Source: an uncultured Oscillospiraceae bacterium (GTDB taxonomy: Bacteria > Bacillota > Clostridia > Oscillospirales > Ruminococcaceae). Taken from it: DNA of 64,000 nucleotides. The stretch covers positions 201,031 to 265,030 of the forward strand of contig CAJJZS010000003.1 in NCBI GenBank assembly GCA_905197685.1, in the 5' to 3' direction. The first letter of the stretch is position 1, and each line of letters starts with the position of its first letter. The notes below the pieces were generated by a model. The model did no database searches, was not told the origin of the DNA, and was given only the letters and a program-made list of their open reading frames with translations. Positions 1 to 7,932 of this stretch are shown piece by piece. The position numbers were made by a program, and so were the translations under genes.

Positions 1-281
1 GCCAAAGTGGTTGTGTGTCCGGGAGAGTAGAGGATAACCTCGCATTTGCCGTAAGAGGGACGAACCTTGAAAAAATCATTGGCAACATCATCCGGCATCG
101 GCGGATTTTGAGAAAGCGCAGGGAAATCGTTATCATATTTTAAAACTTCGTAATCATCGGGAACTTTGCCGGAACCGGGGCAGAACGGACACCAGTCTTT
201 AGGCATCTGCGGGCGGTTTTGCCGGTTCGAGTTAATCATGACCCAGTCCTGGATGAGAGGGTGCCATCTTAATTCAGCCAT
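1..281 (-). CDS. galT: galactose-1-phosphate uridylyltransferase, N-terminal part (runs off window)
   Basis: GalT moves UMP from UDP-glucose to galactose-1-phosphate, the second step of the Leloir pathway, in the cytoplasm. Only the first 93 or so codons lie in the window. The start MAELRWHPLIQDWVMINSNR is typical of GalT and is followed by CPFCPG, the N-terminal zinc-binding Cys pair of the family. The start ATG at 279-281 has AGGAGG just upstream on the minus strand. It begins 15 nt after the galK stop, so the two genes form one galK-galT operon. The family call is firm; the C-terminal half with the catalytic His-Pro-His lies outside the window. Confidence 0.93.
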   Translation of the reverse strand, partial: MAELRWHPLIQDWVMINSNRQNRPQMPKDWCPFCPGSGKVPDDYEVLKYDNDFPALSQNPPMPDDVANDFFKVRPSYGKCEVILYSPGHTTTL

Positions 282-296
282 AAGAAATCCTCCTTG

Positions 297-1589
297 TTAC
301 TGTTGATTTTCTGTCAGCTCAAAGCCGCCGCACGGACGGATGGATAAGAGGTGACAGCTGTTTTTACCGGTAATCTGCTCCATTTGAGCAACGAACTGCT
401 CTGCTTCCTGCTGTTCGATAAAGACCTGAATGGTTCCGCCGAATCCTCCGCCGTGAATGCGGCAAACCCCGTGTCCGTTCAGTAAATGTTCGGCAGCCAT
501 CAAAGCCACGCTTGCCGGCTGAGAGAGGGGGGAGAAGGACGGATAGATGTTTTGCAGGTACATATAAGAGGAGCGTCCCGATTCTTTGCAGAGCGTTAAG
601 AATCCGGGAATATCATTCTGTTTTAAGGTGTGGGAAACCTGCTGCGCCCGCAGATTTTCCGAGAAGAAATGGTGAGCGCGCAGGACAGCACGGTCACAGG
701 TCTGTTCGCGGACAGCGGCAAGGCTGCGGTAAAAGTCTTCGGCAGGCACTTGGCGCAGGTAATCCTTGCCGAAAAAGGCAGCAACCGATTTCATTTCGGC
801 AGGAACGGCAGCATATTCTTCGGTAAGGTCGGAATGATCTCCTTTTACATCAATGATATACATCTGATAGCCGAATTTGGTAAGGTCAAAGTCAGTTTTT
901 TCCACAATCGGCTGTTCGGGATGATAAAAGTCAATCGAAACAAATCCGCCTACAGAGCAAGCCATCTGGTCCATCAGACCGCAGGGTTTTCCGAAGAATT
1001 TGTTTTCGGCTGCCTGTCCGATTTGCGCAAGCAGAACAGGGTCAACCGAGCTGTCATTATACAGGCAGGAAAAGACGGTTCCGATTAAAATTTCAAAAGC
1101 GGCAGAGGAAGAAAGTCCCGAACCTCTGAGTACCTCGGAGGATACACACAGGTCAACACCGCTGATATGAAATCCTTTTTCGGCAAAAACGGCAGCCACT
1201 CCGCGGATTAAAGCAGGGGTTGTGTTGATTTCTTCCGGATGTACACTCAGGTCATCCAGGCAGATTTCCTGAAATTCAAAGCCTTCCGACTGGATACGCA
1301 CGCAGTTGCAATCATTTTTTGCAGCGGCTGCAATCATATCCAGATTGATGCTTGCAGCAACCACGCAGCCTCTTTGATGGTCGGTATGATTTCCGCTGAT
1401 TTCGGTGCGTCCCGGGGCGCTGAAAAGGCGAGGAGCGGGACTGTTTGGAAATACTTGAGAAAAGATGCTGAGCAAGCGACAGTAGCGTTCCCTTTGATGG
1501 GGAATCTGTCTGTCATGGTACAGGTAGGAGAGGGCGCGATCATATGCGCCCTGAGAAATTTTATCTGCAACAGAAGAAGTGTTTTGCAT
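297..1589 (-). CDS. galK: galactokinase
   Basis: Phosphorylates galactose at C1 with ATP, the first committed step of the Leloir pathway; a cytoplasmic GHMP kinase. At 430 aa it is slightly longer than E. coli GalK (382 aa). The galactokinase signature GRTEISGNHTDHQ lies near residue 60. The GHMP ATP-binding motif LRGSGLSSSAAF follows near residue 155, and the third GHMP motif HGGGFGGT is near the C terminus. The start ATG at 1587-1589 opens a protein with a roughly 40-residue N-terminal extension before the signature. It is the first gene of the galK-galT operon and has its own promoter upstream. No regulator gene is adjacent. Function is firm from the motifs. Confidence 0.95.
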   Translation of the reverse strand: MQNTSSVADKISQGAYDRALSYLYHDRQIPHQRERYCRLLSIFSQVFPNSPAPRLFSAPGRTEISGNHTDHQRGCVVAASINLDMIAAAAKNDCNCVRIQSEGFEFQEICLDDLSVHPEEINTTPALIRGVAAVFAEKGFHISGVDLCVSSEVLRGSGLSSSAAFEILIGTVFSCLYNDSSVDPVLLAQIGQAAENKFFGKPCGLMDQMACSVGGFVSIDFYHPEQPIVEKTDFDLTKFGYQMYIIDVKGDHSDLTEEYAAVPAEMKSVAAFFGKDYLRQVPAEDFYRSLAAVREQTCDRAVLRAHHFFSENLRAQQVSHTLKQNDIPGFLTLCKESGRSSYMYLQNIYPSFSPLSQPASVALMAAEHLLNGHGVCRIHGGGFGGTIQVFIEQQEAEQFVAQMEQITGKNSCHLLSIRPCGGFELTENQQ

Positions 1590-1646
1590 GAGAACCCCTC
1601 CATAAAGATGTCTTAGTTTAGGATAGAAACAAATCTACTCTATATT

Positions 1647-1675
1647 AGAATATCGTATCTCTTGACTGAAATCAA
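1647..1675 (-). promoter_or_regulatory. putative sigma-A promoter of galK-galT
   Basis: Minus strand: TTGATT (1670-1675), 17-nt spacer, TATTCT (1647-1652). The start codon of galK lies about 60 nt downstream. Both boxes are one or two bases off consensus. Confidence 0.45.
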
Positions 1676-1772
1676 TATGAAGATGTGGGGAAATAAAGAG
1701 AAGTTTTTTGTTGATTTTTTATCATCACGACGATTTAAACAATGTTTTGTTTTAAAAATATACAGAATAGAC

Positions 1773-1805
1773 AAAGACCGCTCGGATAAGCTCCGAACGG
1801 TCTTT
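1773..1805 (-). terminator. terminator of the CotF-like gene pair
   Basis: Hairpin AAAGACCG/CGGTCTTT extended by TCGGA/TCCGA across one mismatch, 5-nt loop. It sits 6 nt beyond the stop of the 1811-2080 gene. The U tract is poor. Confidence 0.55.
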
Positions 1806-1810
1806 GAAAA

Positions 1811-2080
1811 CTAATTCATAGGGGAGGAAAACTTCATCTTTGCCTGACGGATTTTTTCTTCCGGGGCGTCCTGTGTCGGGTACCAGCCGCGCTTCTGCAT
1901 CTCGGAAAAAACATCGTGCTGAATCTGATGTTCTTCCGACAGTAAATTCATAAATTCGTTCATTAAAGAAGGAGAAGCGCACTCGTTGGCGTAGTTGTTG
2001 TAGTTATCGGTCATAAATTTCTCGGAGGACAAAGCGTCGGTAAGCATTTCTCGGTCGGTTAAGGTGTGTTTATTCATCAT
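1811..2080 (-). CDS. spore coat protein, CotF family
   Basis: An 89-aa protein of the CotF family, small ferritin-like helical proteins associated with the endospore coat in Bacilli and Clostridia. The sequence is helical and acidic, and contains TDRE near the start, EKFMTDNYNNYANEC and a late QKRGWYPTQDAP segment; the last is a strong CotF hallmark (GWY near the C terminus). AGGAGG lies 4 nt before the first ATG and 7 nt before the second (2077), so either may be used. It lies 15 nt downstream of a second CotF-like gene, so the pair is one operon ending at the 1773-1805 hairpin. The role in this organism is inferred from family only. Confidence 0.8.
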   Translation of the reverse strand: MMNKHTLTDREMLTDALSSEKFMTDNYNNYANECASPSLMNEFMNLLSEEHQIQHDVFSEMQKRGWYPTQDAPEEKIRQAKMKFSSPMN

Positions 2081-2095
2081 TTTTTCCTCCTATCG

Positions 2096-2278
2096 TTAGG
2101 CTAACAGATTCAGCAGCTTGTTTTTGTGGATTTCATGTTTGGACGCAATCTGTTCGCAGGCGGTTTTCAGCTGCTGGTCCTGCGTCATCTCGGAATACAT
2201 TTTAAATTTTTGAATCAGGATTTGTTCCTGTCCGAGCTGTTCCTCAATGGCGGTCAGTTCTTTGGTTGTCAGATTCAT
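2096..2278 (-). CDS. small CotF-like spore protein
   Basis: A 60-aa helical protein (MNLTTKELTAIEEQLGQEQ and onward) resembling the N-terminal half of CotF-type coat proteins: ELTAIEEQL, then a QEQILIQKFKMYSE segment, then a second helix ending HKNKLLNLL. It leads the operon with the longer CotF gene. About 40 nt upstream on the minus strand the sequence CATACTGTA (2320-2328) fits the CATANNNTA -10 pattern of the mother-cell sigma factors E/K, which would suit a coat gene; no clear -35 was found, so this is tentative. Alternatively these two short ORFs are the split halves of one coat protein domain. Confidence 0.72.
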   Translation of the reverse strand: MNLTTKELTAIEEQLGQEQILIQKFKMYSEMTQDQQLKTACEQIASKHEIHKNKLLNLLA

Positions 2279-2464
2279 ACAATCACCTCATACACTGATT
2301 TTGTGGTTTTGATTCCGATTACAGTATGCCCGTTTTTGGCAGTTTAAACACAGGAGTTTTTTAAACAGCAAATATTTTTTACGAATCAAAAACAACAATC
2401 GGAAAAAACAGGAAAATCGGGGGAAGATTGCCGTTTTTCCGAAAAATTACCGACGAAAAGGGTA

Positions 2465-2493
2465 TTGCAAAAAGGGAAAAGAGCAGATATAAT
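2465..2493 (+). promoter_or_regulatory. strong sigma-A promoter of the NPDTG surface protein
   Basis: TTGCAA (2465-2470), 17-nt spacer, TATAAT (2488-2493), giving a leader of about 110 nt before the ATG at 2612. The rest of the 2279-2611 gap shows no gene. Confidence 0.7.
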
Positions 2494-2611
2494 AAATCAC
2501 AGACGTAGGAAGTGTGTGGAGAACTTCAACAGCAGACAGGATTTTTTTAATACACAATCGGACAGCAGGGGTTTTGACAGAAGAAACGGAACAATCATAG
2601 GAGGAAAAAAG

Positions 2612-3808
2612 ATGAAAAAATTTGCTGCATATTCTGTTGTATCCGCAATGCTGTTTACAATGGGAACCAACGCTTTTGCCGATATTGTAAGCGGCGAGGT
2701 GGGAGAAGAAAAGGCGGTGTGGCCAAACGAGTTTGCGTTTGCAGACAGTGTTCAGGTAATCAGAAATGATGAAAATCTGGAATTTGACCTGAGCGAAAGC
2801 AACGAGATTGCTCTGGAACCGGGTGACGAGCTGTACTTCCCGCTTTACTATACCACCCAAGAGGGAGAAAGCATCACGGTAGGCGCTTCCAAAGAGGAGA
2901 TGACAGGACACGTTCCATATACCGGAGAAGCAGACAAAAAATGGAAACTTAATCTTGTTGAAAAATCCCGTAATTTGGTAGAAAGCGCAGATTTTTACAA
3001 GGCGCAGTCTCAGGATAAAAATCTGGTAAAAGGCGCGCTTTATGTAAAGGTTCAGACTAAAAACGAATACAACAGTCTGGAAGACCTGGAATATGAGATG
3101 AGTTTGGCAGTTTCCGAACGGTACAGTCAGAACAAGACCGAAGCGGTTGAGATTGAAGGTGTTTTCTCCAATCCAAAGGCAGAAAATCCGGTAAACTTTG
3201 ACTGGGAAAACAGCGTTTTCAAAAAAGAAGTATGGGAAGTAAATAAAGAAGAGGACGGTCAGGCGACCTTCAACTTTAACGATGACGCATACTTTACCGT
3301 AAAGATGTTCGGCGGCGACAAGGTGATGTTCGACTTTGACCGCAACTATAACAAAGAGATTGCAAGCCGTTACGATGAGGATTTGTATTTCTATAATTTC
3401 AGAGGAAACTTGGATTCTTTCAGCGCAACCGGTACCCTCACCATTCCGGTAGAAGAGCCAATGTACCTGTACGAGGTAGGAAGCAATAACAGCCTGAAAG
3501 CAACCTCTGCCGTTTACAACGAAGAAACCGAAGCGATGGAACTGAAAACAAAATCGTTGGGCGAGTATGTTCTCACTCCAAAGCAGCTTAATGTCAGCCA
3601 GCAGGAAACCGAAAACAACAAGCCGCAGGAAGAAGAAAAACCACAAACCGAAATTCCTTCCTACGGAGAAAACCAGGAGCAGCAGGACTATCTGAGCGGC
3701 GGTAAAGACAATCCGGATACCGGCGCAAAGGATATGGTATCTCTTGCAGTATCCGCAGCGGCAGTTTCCTTGCTGTGCGGCGCAGTACTGAGCAAAAAAA
3801 TAAAATAA
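2612..3808 (+). CDS. secreted acidic protein with NPDTG cell-wall sorting signal
   Basis: A 398-aa protein I do not recognise as a named family. It opens with a Sec signal peptide (MKKFAAYSVVSAMLFTMGTNAFA, likely cut after AFA), then a long acidic region rich in Glu, Asn and Lys. Near residues 330-350 comes a Pro/Glu/Gln linker (NKPQEEEKPQTEIP). It ends with NPDTGA, a hydrophobic stretch (VSLAVSAAAVSLLCGAVL) and a KKIK tail. That tripartite end is the layout of a sortase substrate, with NPDTG in place of LPXTG. The start was chosen at 2612 because GGAGG lies 7 nt upstream and the signal peptide begins there. It is a single gene with its own promoter and terminator. Probably wall-anchored; function unknown. 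Confidence 0.75.
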   Translation: MKKFAAYSVVSAMLFTMGTNAFADIVSGEVGEEKAVWPNEFAFADSVQVIRNDENLEFDLSESNEIALEPGDELYFPLYYTTQEGESITVGASKEEMTGHVPYTGEADKKWKLNLVEKSRNLVESADFYKAQSQDKNLVKGALYVKVQTKNEYNSLEDLEYEMSLAVSERYSQNKTEAVEIEGVFSNPKAENPVNFDWENSVFKKEVWEVNKEEDGQATFNFNDDAYFTVKMFGGDKVMFDFDRNYNKEIASRYDEDLYFYNFRGNLDSFSATGTLTIPVEEPMYLYEVGSNNSLKATSAVYNEETEAMELKTKSLGEYVLTPKQLNVSQQETENNKPQEEEKPQTEIPSYGENQEQQDYLSGGKDNPDTGAKDMVSLAVSAAAVSLLCGAVLSKKIK

Positions 3809-3820
3809 CAGAATAATTAA

Positions 3821-3856
3821 AGCCCCGACCGATTCTCCACTCGGTCGGGGCTTTTT
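3821..3856 (+). terminator. strong bidirectional terminator
   Basis: Perfect 12-bp stem AGCCCCGACCGA/TCGGTCGGGGCT, 8-nt loop, TTTTT after it. It lies between the converging surface-protein gene and spoVG and can serve both. Confidence 0.9.
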
Positions 3857-3863
3857 GCGATGT

Positions 3864-4229
3864 TTATTGCAGATAGGTAATATCGGGGGCATTTTGCGGA
3901 TCTTGCTCCCAAAGCTGTGTTTGCCGGGCGGGAGAACAGGAGGAGTGTTCTTCGGTATGCGGCTCTTCTGTTCGTGAAAGACAGTCCCGATAGGCGTTTA
4001 GCACCGCAGTTTCCAACTGCTGCCTTGCCTGAGGGGTAATAGGATGGGAAATATCCCGAAAACTACCATTTTCGTCTCTGCGGCTTGGCATCGCAACAAA
4101 CAGCCGTTCGCTGCCCTCAATAATTTTGATGTCATGGACGGCAAGGTCATGATCTACCGTGATAGAAACCAGAGCGCGCAGACGGTTTTCAGAATAAATT
4201 TTTCGGATGCGAATGTCGGTAATGTTCAT
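3864..4229 (-). CDS. spoVG: SpoVG family regulator
   Basis: SpoVG is a small nucleic-acid-binding regulator first known from septation and sporulation. This copy starts MNITDIRIRKIYSENRLRAL, has the family core SITVDHDLAVHDIKIIEG and FVAMPSRRDENGSFRDISHP, and ends with ITPQARQQLETAVLNAY. At 121 aa it is a little longer than the B. subtilis protein (97 aa) through an acidic C-terminal tail. The start at 4229 is preferred over in-frame upstream codons because the conserved MxITDIRIR begins there and AAGGA lies upstream on the minus strand. It is monocistronic and divergent from murC. Confidence 0.93.
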   Translation of the reverse strand: MNITDIRIRKIYSENRLRALVSITVDHDLAVHDIKIIEGSERLFVAMPSRRDENGSFRDISHPITPQARQQLETAVLNAYRDCLSRTEEPHTEEHSSCSPARQTQLWEQDPQNAPDITYLQ

Positions 4230-4483
4230 AGGTTCGTTCCTTTCTGTCAGGTTTTGCGAAAAATCGTTTGCTGATAGTATGCGTCGCAACAGGGTACTTA
4301 TACCGTTTCGAGCGCAAAAATCCGATTGACCGAAAAAAGAAACAAAAAAATCTGCGGATTTTTCGAGCAAATCCTGTTTCTTTTTTCCTTCGTTCCCGAT
4401 ATAATAGAAGGAGAAACGGGAAACCAAAAAAGAAACGATAAAAGCTGAAAAGCAATCAATACAGAATAAGAAGGATGATTCAG

Positions 4484-5860
4484 ATGACGCACATCAAAAA
4501 AGATTTTTTGCAGGATAAAAAGCAGATTCATTTTATCGGAATCGGCGGTTCGGGAATGTTTCCTTTAGTACAGATTTTGCACGGTATGGGGTACCGAATT
4601 ACCGGTTCGGACAACAATCCGGGCGATACCATTACCTTTGAACGGGAAAAGATGAATATTCCGGTCACAATCGGTCAAAAAGCAGAAAATATCCAAGGAG
4701 CAGATTTGATTGTACATACTGCGGCTATTATGGAGGACAACCCGGAATTGATTGCCGCAAGACACAGCGGAATCCCCACTATCGAACGGGCAGATTTGCT
4801 GGGGTTGGTAACAAGCTGGTTTGATAACTGTATCTGTGTGTGCGGCACACATGGAAAAACCACCACTTCGGCGATGCTTACCCAGATGCTGATGGAGTGC
4901 GGACTGGACCCGTCGGCTGTGGTGGGCGGAAAGTTAGAAGCAATCGGCGGCAGCGGCAGATTGGGCAGCAGCGAAACAATGGTGTGTGAAGCATGCGAAT
5001 TTGAGGATCATTTTTTAAAGTGTCATCCCGATATTGCGGTAATGCTGAATGTGGACGAGGACCATCTGGAGTATTTTAAGACACTGGAACGCATTATTCA
5101 GTCCTTTCATCAGTTTGCGCAGATGGCGACCAAAGCGGTTATTTATAACGGAGATGATCCAAACTGCCGAAAAGCCGTGGAAGGGGTGAGCGGCAAAAAG
5201 ATGATTTCTTTTGGAATGAATCAGACAAACGATTATTTCCCGGGAAATATCCTGCACCAAGACGGCAGACACAGCTCGTATGATCTGTATTACCGCGGAG
5301 AAAAACTGGGAAGGGTAGAGCTGAACATTCCGGGTGACCACAATATTTTAAACAGTATGTCCGCTGTGGCGGCAGCAATCGAATCCGGCTGTACCCCCGA
5401 ACAGGCAATTGAATCGGCAAAGGTATTTCAAGGAGCGGGCAGACGATTTGAAATTATGGGAGAAAATAAGGGCGTTACCATAGCCGACGATTACGGACAT
5501 CATCCGGCAGAGATTGAAGTAACTTTAAAGGCGGCAAAAAAGATGGGATACCGCAAGGTGTGGGCGGTGCATCAGCCGTTTACCTATTCCAGAACAGCGA
5601 TGATGCTCGACGAATTTGCAAGGGTGCTTCAGTTGGCTGATCATGTGGTTTTGTCCGAAATTATGGGTTCCAGAGAAAAAAACACCTATAACATTTATGC
5701 AAAGGATTTGGCGCAGAAAATTCCGAACTGCGTTTGGTTTAAGACCTTCGAGGAGATTTCCTCCTATGTGATGCAGCGCGCCTGTCCGGGAGATTTGGTG
5801 ATTACACTGGGCTGCGGTGACGTTTATAAGTGCGCAAAGATGATGCTTTCGGAAAAATAA
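4484..5860 (+). CDS. murC: UDP-N-acetylmuramate--L-alanine ligase
   Basis: Adds L-alanine to UDP-MurNAc, the first step of the peptidoglycan stem peptide, in the cytoplasm. About 458 aa, the usual MurC size. An N-terminal Rossmann motif (FIGIGGSGMFPLVQIL) is followed by SD at the UDP-binding loop, the Mur ligase P-loop GTHGKTTTSAML near residue 120, and the C-terminal AGRRFEIMG and DDYGHHPAEI motifs typical of MurC. Two ATGs (4475 and 4484) are in frame. AAGAAGG abuts the first and sits 9 nt before the second, so 4484 is chosen. An alternative is the related Mpl ligase, but length and the DDYGHHP segment fit MurC. It is monocistronic. Confidence 0.88.
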   Translation: MTHIKKDFLQDKKQIHFIGIGGSGMFPLVQILHGMGYRITGSDNNPGDTITFEREKMNIPVTIGQKAENIQGADLIVHTAAIMEDNPELIAARHSGIPTIERADLLGLVTSWFDNCICVCGTHGKTTTSAMLTQMLMECGLDPSAVVGGKLEAIGGSGRLGSSETMVCEACEFEDHFLKCHPDIAVMLNVDEDHLEYFKTLERIIQSFHQFAQMATKAVIYNGDDPNCRKAVEGVSGKKMISFGMNQTNDYFPGNILHQDGRHSSYDLYYRGEKLGRVELNIPGDHNILNSMSAVAAAIESGCTPEQAIESAKVFQGAGRRFEIMGENKGVTIADDYGHHPAEIEVTLKAAKKMGYRKVWAVHQPFTYSRTAMMLDEFARVLQLADHVVLSEIMGSREKNTYNIYAKDLAQKIPNCVWFKTFEEISSYVMQRACPGDLVITLGCGDVYKCAKMMLSEK

Positions 5861-5891
5861 AAAAGACAGGAATTTCTTTACAAAAACAGTG

Positions 5892-5920
5892 TTGCAAGGG
5901 AATGGGGATTGTGATAGAAT
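5892..5920 (+). promoter_or_regulatory. sigma-A promoter of ridA
   Basis: TTGCAA (5892-5897), 17-nt spacer, TAGAAT (5915-5920). The RidA ATG lies about 70 nt downstream. Confidence 0.65.
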
Positions 5921-5991
5921 AAACTAAGACAAACGATTTCCTTCGACCGTTGGAGGAAAGAACGATAATTAAAGAAAAGGAAGAGATTTTC

Positions 5992-6372
5992 ATGAAAAAA
6001 GTAGTTGCAACAACAAACGCTCCGGGCGCAATTGGTCCATACTCTCAGGCAATCGTAGCAGGCGATAATATGTTCATTTCCGGTCAGCTGCCGATTAACC
6101 CGGCTACCGGTGAACTGGCAGAAGCTTGCATCAAAGCGCAGACCAAACAGTCTTTGGAGAATATCAAAGCAATTCTGGAAGCGGAAGGTCTTTCGATGAA
6201 AAATGTGGTAAAAACCACCGTTCTGATGCAGAATATCGGTGATTTCGGTGCAATGAACGAAGTTTACGCAGAATACTTTACCGAAGAATGTCCTGCTCGC
6301 GCAGCTTACGAAGTTGCAAAACTGCCAAAGGGCGCTCTGGTAGAGATTGAAGCAATCGCTTACATCAAATAA
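5992..6372 (+). CDS. ridA: RidA family enamine/imine deaminase
   Basis: RidA (YjgF/YER057c/UK114) hydrolyses reactive 2-aminoacrylate and related imines released by PLP enzymes; it acts as a cytoplasmic trimer. The 126-aa protein shows the whole family pattern: TTNAPGAIGPYSQAI at the start, FISGQLPINPATGEL, KTTVLMQNIGDFGAMNEVY, then CPARAAYEVAKLPKGALVEIEAIA at the end. The Arg in PARAAYEV is the conserved substrate-carboxylate binder. The start at 5992 follows AAGGAAG and gives the exact family length. It has its own promoter and a strong terminator, so it is a single-gene unit. Confidence 0.95.
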   Translation: MKKVVATTNAPGAIGPYSQAIVAGDNMFISGQLPINPATGELAEACIKAQTKQSLENIKAILEAEGLSMKNVVKTTVLMQNIGDFGAMNEVYAEYFTEECPARAAYEVAKLPKGALVEIEAIAYIK

Positions 6373-6402
6373 GATTTGTAAGATTCGGTTTTTTTGAAAT
6401 CA

Positions 6403-6445
6403 AAAAAGGGGAACGCTGTCTTAAAAAACGGTGTTCCCCTTTTTG
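6403..6445 (+). terminator. rho-independent terminator after ridA
   Basis: Stem AAAAAGGGGAAC/GTTCCCCTTTTT with a wobble-paired extension toward a 10-nt loop and a T run. Confidence 0.85.
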
Positions 6446-6476
6446 TCTAATATTTATCGGAAAAGGCGGAGGAACA

Positions 6477-7769
6477 ATGACATATCAGCAGGCGGTATTT
6501 TATGTGGAACAGACGCAGTTTGCGCGCAGACGGTGCGGTATCGAACGATTAAAAGAAATTTTGGCTCAGATGGGGAATCCGCAGCAAAAAGGAAACTGGA
6601 TTCATGTAGCGGGAACCAACGGGAAAGGTTCTTGCTGCGCAATGACAGCGTCAATTTTGTCAAAAGCAGGTTATCGGGTCGGGTTGTACACCTCGCCGCA
6701 TCTGGAACGATATAACGAAAGGATAAAAATAAACGGAGAGGACATTTCCGATGAAGATTTTATCGAGCAGATAGAAGCAGTGAAGCAGGTGTGTGACAAA
6801 ATGGGAGAAGCGCCGATTGTGTTTGAGGTGCTGACACTGGCTGCCCTGCGATATTTTGCCCGGAAACGGTGCGATTTTGTGGTGTTAGAGGTAGGAATCG
6901 GGGGAAGGTTGGATGCGACCAATGTAATTCCTGCGCCAAAAGCTGCCGTTATCGCTCAGTTGGGATTGGACCATACCGAAACGCTCGGAAATACGATAGA
7001 AGAAATTGCAAGAGAAAAGGGAGGAATTATTAAAGCCGGAACACCGGTGATTCTGGCAAAGCAAAGTGAAGAAGCCACGGAAGAGATTCGGAAAATTTGC
7101 AGCCAAACTCATTCGGAACTGAGGATTGCTTCGCCCGAACGCTTTATGATACGGGAAGAAAGTATCAACGGATTTTCTCTGACAGATTCCGAGTACGGGG
7201 AGCTGTTTCTTCCGTTGGCAGGCAGGCACCAGTTGTGTAATGCCGCCAATGTGTTGGAAACAATTTCCTGTTTAAAGCGGCAGGGTTATCGGATATCCAA
7301 TCAGGCGGTACAGGAAGGATTGCTGCATACCAGATGGGCAGCCAGATTTGAGCGGTTGTCCGTTTCACCGGATTTTATTCTGGATGGAGGACATAACCCG
7401 CAGTGTGTGGGCGCAGCGGTAGAGTCGCTCAAACGATACTACCCCCGTCAAAAGGCAGTATTCATCGTGGGAATGATGCAGGACAAAGATACCGGACGAA
7501 TGTTAGAACAGCTGCTTGAGTTAGCAAAGCAGTTTATCTGCATTGAACTGGACAGCCAACGGGCAATGACAGCCGAACAGATGACCGGATTTTTGCAAGA
7601 AAAAGGAGCGCAGGCGCAGAGCTGTAAAACAGCAGAACAGGCAGTAGCGCTTGCAATCCGCAGCGCGGGTAAAGACGGGTTGGTGTGCGCGTTGGGTTCG
7701 CTTTATCTGGCAGGGGAAATTCGAGGGATTTTTGAGAAAAACAGCGGGAAAAATTTTTCTAAAATGTAA
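6477..7769 (+). CDS. folC: folylpolyglutamate synthase / dihydrofolate synthase
   Basis: FolC adds glutamate to dihydropteroate and folates, an ATP-dependent cytoplasmic ligase related to Mur enzymes. The 430-aa protein has the FolC P-loop HVAGTNGKGSCCAM at about residue 40, then the SPHLERYNERIKING signature directly after it, EVGIGGRLDATNV near residue 140 (metal and folate site), LDHTETLGNTIEEIAREKGGI, and the C-terminal LDGGHNPQC motif. GGAGG is 6 nt before the ATG. It follows the ridA terminator closely. The C terminus is slightly AT-biased but intact. Confidence 0.94.
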   Translation: MTYQQAVFYVEQTQFARRRCGIERLKEILAQMGNPQQKGNWIHVAGTNGKGSCCAMTASILSKAGYRVGLYTSPHLERYNERIKINGEDISDEDFIEQIEAVKQVCDKMGEAPIVFEVLTLAALRYFARKRCDFVVLEVGIGGRLDATNVIPAPKAAVIAQLGLDHTETLGNTIEEIAREKGGIIKAGTPVILAKQSEEATEEIRKICSQTHSELRIASPERFMIREESINGFSLTDSEYGELFLPLAGRHQLCNAANVLETISCLKRQGYRISNQAVQEGLLHTRWAARFERLSVSPDFILDGGHNPQCVGAAVESLKRYYPRQKAVFIVGMMQDKDTGRMLEQLLELAKQFICIELDSQRAMTAEQMTGFLQEKGAQAQSCKTAEQAVALAIRSAGKDGLVCALGSLYLAGEIRGIFEKNSGKNFSKM

Positions 7770-7795
7770 AATATCCGACAAAGGGCATTGTAACT

Positions 7796-7824
7796 TTGAC
7801 AAATCTCGTTTTGCATGGTATCAT
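7796..7824 (+). promoter_or_regulatory. consensus sigma-A promoter of the peptide-binding lipoprotein
   Basis: TTGACA (7796-7801), 17-nt spacer, TATCAT (7819-7824). Leader of about 100 nt to the GTG at 7933. Confidence 0.75.
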
Positions 7825-7932
7825 AATTTTTAGAACAGGAAGGATTGGGCAGAAACGCCGCTTTTCGGTGCGCAAATCTTCTGCTTGCAATCAGCCGAAA
7901 AACAGACCCGAAGGGTAAATGGGGGAAAAACA

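Noticed and set aside
2447..3892. Long open frame on the minus strand, opposite the NPDTG surface protein
   Set aside because: It is antisense to a gene with promoter, ribosome site, signal peptide and terminator, and its protein is a Phe-rich mix typical of an antisense frame.
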